A stretch of 34,134 nt of DNA from Collinsella sp. (GTDB taxonomy: Bacteria; Actinomycetota; Coriobacteriia; Coriobacteriales; Coriobacteriaceae), in the NCBI GenBank assembly GCA_022713905.1, contig JAIHTM010000003.1, forward strand, positions 1-34,134. Reading direction: 5' to 3'. A program made the translations under genes and the position numbers. The number at the start of each line of letters is the position of its first letter. Within the stretch, counting starts at the first letter, position 1. Shown here in pieces: positions 32,167 to 34,134 of this stretch. Under the pieces are notes generated by a model, which worked only from the letters and a program-made list of their open reading frames with translations, was not told where the DNA came from and did no database searches.

Positions 32167-33321
32167 ATGGTCGAGTGGATTGTTAAGCGTGCGCAGGGCG
32201 ACCGTGCGCGCGTGGGCACGTTGACGGGCGTGGTGTGTATTCTCGCCAATGTGGCACTATGCGCTGCGAAGGGCGTAATTGGCGTGCTGTCGGGATCGGT
32301 TTCGATTGTGGCGGATGCCATGAACAACCTGTCCGATGCCAGCTCGAATATCGTGAGCGTGCTGGGCTTTAAGCTGGCGAGCAAGCCGGCCGACCCCGAG
32401 CATCCTTACGGCCACGGTCGCTACGAGTATCTCTCGGGTTTGGTCGTGGCGGCGCTCGTGCTGCTTATTGGCATCGAACTGGTGAAGTCCTCGGTGGAGC
32501 GTATTGTCAACCCGGAGCCTGTCGAGTTCTCGCTTGCCCTGGTGGCAGTCCTGGCACTTTCGATGGTTGTAAAGCTGTGGATGGCGGCCCTCAACCAAAA
32601 GCTCGGCGATCGCATTGAGTCCGAGACGCTGCATGCGACCGCGCAGGATTCCAAGAACGATGTCCTTGCCACAGGCGCCGTGTTGGCGTGCGCAATTGTT
32701 TCGCAGGTGACGCACATCAATCTTGACGCATGGGTCGGCCTTGCCGTTGGCGCCTATATTGGCTGGAGCGGTTTTGAGCTCATCCAGGATACGGTGAGCC
32801 CGCTTTTGGGCCAGTCGCCCGATCCTAAGCTGGTCAAGCACATTCGAGACAAGATCATGAGCTATCCCGGCGTTTTGGGCGTTCACGATTTGATGGTTCA
32901 CGACTACGGCCCGGGCAGGAAGTTTGCAAGTGCGCATGCCGAGATGGCGGCCGAGGACAGCCCGTTGGAAAGTCACGACACGCTCGATAACATCGAGCAG
33001 TCGTTTAGGGACGAAGACGGCATGATCGTTACGCTTCACTACGATCCCATCGTGACCGATGACCCCAAGCTGGCGAGCATGCGCTTGCGCATTCACGCCA
33101 TGGCCCAGGAGATCGATAGCCGCCTCTCGATTCATGACCTGCGCTGCGTGCCGGGTCCTACGCACACCAACGTGATCTTTGACTGCGTGCGTCCCTCGGA
33201 TCTGCAGATGAGTGCCGAAGACGTAAAGCACGCGCTGACACAACGGGTCGAATCGGAATATCCCAAGTCGATTGCCAAGATTACGATCGACGAAGACTAC
33301 GTAGGGCATACCCACGAGTAA
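32167..33321 (+). CDS. Cation diffusion facilitator family transporter
   Basis: CDF transporter of 384 residues that exports divalent metal ions in exchange for protons. Six transmembrane segments occupy about 15-215. The metal-site residues are D50 and N54 in TM2 (ADAMNNLSD) and D161 and D165 in TM5 (ATAQDSKND). A D/N plus D/D set lacks the histidine of typical zinc exporters and hints at manganese or another ion, but this is inference. The HPYGHGRYEY segment after TM2 is a common CDF feature. The cytoplasmic C-terminal domain is longer than usual (about 220-384, against roughly 90 residues in FieF) and continues past the ferredoxin-like fold with a second strand-rich part; its role is unclear. 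A GGGGGCGG stretch precedes the ATG. Confidence 0.9.
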   Translation: MVEWIVKRAQGDRARVGTLTGVVCILANVALCAAKGVIGVLSGSVSIVADAMNNLSDASSNIVSVLGFKLASKPADPEHPYGHGRYEYLSGLVVAALVLLIGIELVKSSVERIVNPEPVEFSLALVAVLALSMVVKLWMAALNQKLGDRIESETLHATAQDSKNDVLATGAVLACAIVSQVTHINLDAWVGLAVGAYIGWSGFELIQDTVSPLLGQSPDPKLVKHIRDKIMSYPGVLGVHDLMVHDYGPGRKFASAHAEMAAEDSPLESHDTLDNIEQSFRDEDGMIVTLHYDPIVTDDPKLASMRLRIHAMAQEIDSRLSIHDLRCVPGPTHTNVIFDCVRPSDLQMSAEDVKHALTQRVESEYPKSIAKITIDEDYVGHTHE

Positions 33322-33360
33322 GGCTATGCCGGCAAAGCAGGTTATGCAGAAGGGGAGAGC

Positions 33361-33981
33361 ATGAAGAAGCTGTATCTACTCCGCCACGGTCAGACGGAGT
33401 TCAACGTCAAAAAGCTGGTCCAGGGCCGCTGCGATTCACCGCTCACCGACTTAGGCCGTCAGCAAGCCGGGATGGCAGCCGCATGGCTCAAAGCCCACGG
33501 CGTCGTCCCCGACAAAGTGGTCTCATCACCTTTGGGCCGAGCCATGGACACGGCAAGTCTCGTCGCATGCGAGCTCCTCGGCCCGGACGCAGCAGTCGAG
33601 CCCTGTGAAGGCATTATCGAGCGCAGCTACGGCACCTTCGAAGAAGGCCCCCACGACGCCCTGCCCACCGACGTCTGGGATCCAGGCGAGGACTTAATCC
33701 CATTCGGAGGAGAAGGAAGCCAGGCACTGCAAGAGCGCATGGTAGACACCCTCACCAATATCATGGGCGCCGAGGGCATCGAAACCCTCCTAGCAGTAAG
33801 CCACGGCAGCGCCAGCCGCCAATTCATCAAGGCTGCAGCCCCAGAGGGCTTCGGGCTCCCAACAAAACTCCCCAACTGCGCCATCATGATCTTCGATTTT
33901 GACGATACGCGAGAAGAGGACGATACGCCCCAATGCAAGTTCACCTTGCAACAAATTGTGGATCCCCAACAAAGTCATTAG
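33361..33981 (+). CDS. Histidine phosphatase family protein (phosphoglycerate mutase-like)
   Basis: A 206-residue protein of the histidine phosphatase superfamily. The phospho-accepting H9 is in LLRHGQTEFN, a conserved arginine lies near 58 in SSPLGRAMDTA, the acid region is IIERSYGTFEEG near 87-98, and the second catalytic histidine is H148 in SHGSASRQF. It could be a cofactor-dependent phosphoglycerate mutase or a broad-specificity phosphatase; family membership does not decide. The ATG follows AGAAGGGGAG. It lies 39 bases after the CDF gene. From about 33440 onward glutamate is mostly GAA and alanine GCA, unlike the upstream genes; the aminotransferase gene shows the same shift, and both are followed by the same hairpin element. 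Confidence 0.9.
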   Translation: MKKLYLLRHGQTEFNVKKLVQGRCDSPLTDLGRQQAGMAAAWLKAHGVVPDKVVSSPLGRAMDTASLVACELLGPDAAVEPCEGIIERSYGTFEEGPHDALPTDVWDPGEDLIPFGGEGSQALQERMVDTLTNIMGAEGIETLLAVSHGSASRQFIKAAAPEGFGLPTKLPNCAIMIFDFDDTREEDDTPQCKFTLQQIVDPQQSH

Positions 33982-34052
33982 CAGAGTGAGCAGAGTTAAG
34001 CAGACATCAACGTGTCGTCTCCCGAGCTTGGCAGAGGGGCGGCGAAATATAT

Positions 34053-34134
34053 TAAGTTTGTCGCGAGTTCCGCACGCAAAGGAAAGCACTTAATGTGCTT
34101 TCCGTCTTGCGCAGGACTGTAGAGCAGCAAACTT
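34053..34134 (+). ncRNA. Structured hairpin element, copy B (at the window end)
   Basis: GGAAAGCAC (34081-34089) and GTGCTTTCC (34095-34103) form a perfect 9-bp stem around TTAAT, the same loop as copy A. TTCCGCACG (34068-34076) and AGGACT (34113-34118) flank it as in copy A, at almost the same distances (51 against 52 bases end to end). AAGTTTG (34054-34060) pairs with CAAACTT (34128-34134), ending exactly at the window edge, so the element may be cut off. Confidence 0.55.

Overview
The window is a stretch of a high-G+C actinobacterial chromosome. Gene content and protein style fit the class Coriobacteriia, most likely Collinsella or a close relative. This is inferred from a Firmicutes-like type II fatty-acid operon beside actinobacterial-type RpoB/RpoC, GAG/GGC-rich codon use and strong GGAGG-type ribosome binding sites. 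The species call is from memory of the group, not from a search.

Layout: (1) 1-3924, a metabolic edge: a cytoplasmic GH13 glucanase, a DNA-deoxyinosine glycosylase, an unrecognised reverse-strand protein and a PLP aminotransferase. (2) 3925-4430, a gene-free regulatory zone: a very large inverted repeat enclosing a small hairpin element, a sigma-70 promoter whose -35 lies in the repeat, an L10 leader and an attenuator. (3) 4431-14915, rplJ-rplL, then galU, then rpoB-rpoC. RpoC carries a long C-terminal extension that contains a helix-hairpin-helix domain resembling the C-terminal domain of RNA polymerase alpha. (4) 14916-17102, an ECF sigma factor and its DUF4179-type partner between 35-bp inverted repeats (34/35 identical), themselves between 31-bp direct repeats (28/31), placed between the rpoC terminator and the str-operon promoter. 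(5) 17103-20516, rpsL-rpsG-fusA-rpsJ, closed by a terminator; tuf and the rest of the S10 operon are not here. (6) 20633-30760, birA divergent from fabH-acpP-fabK-fabD-fabG-fabF-accB-fabZ-accC-accDA. This is a complete initiation and elongation set, with BirA to biotinylate AccB and two direct-repeat operator candidates in the divergent region. (7) 30777-34134, a stand-alone PTS EIIC permease, a CDF metal transporter and a histidine phosphatase. The window ends in a second copy of the hairpin element seen in zone 2.

The strongest candidates for something undescribed are the alpha-CTD-like domain fused to RpoC with its DNA-contact residues kept, the two hairpin elements whose stems differ but still pair, and the repeat-bounded sigma/anti-sigma cassette. 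S12 also carries arginine at position 88, a site where K-to-R change is linked to streptomycin resistance.
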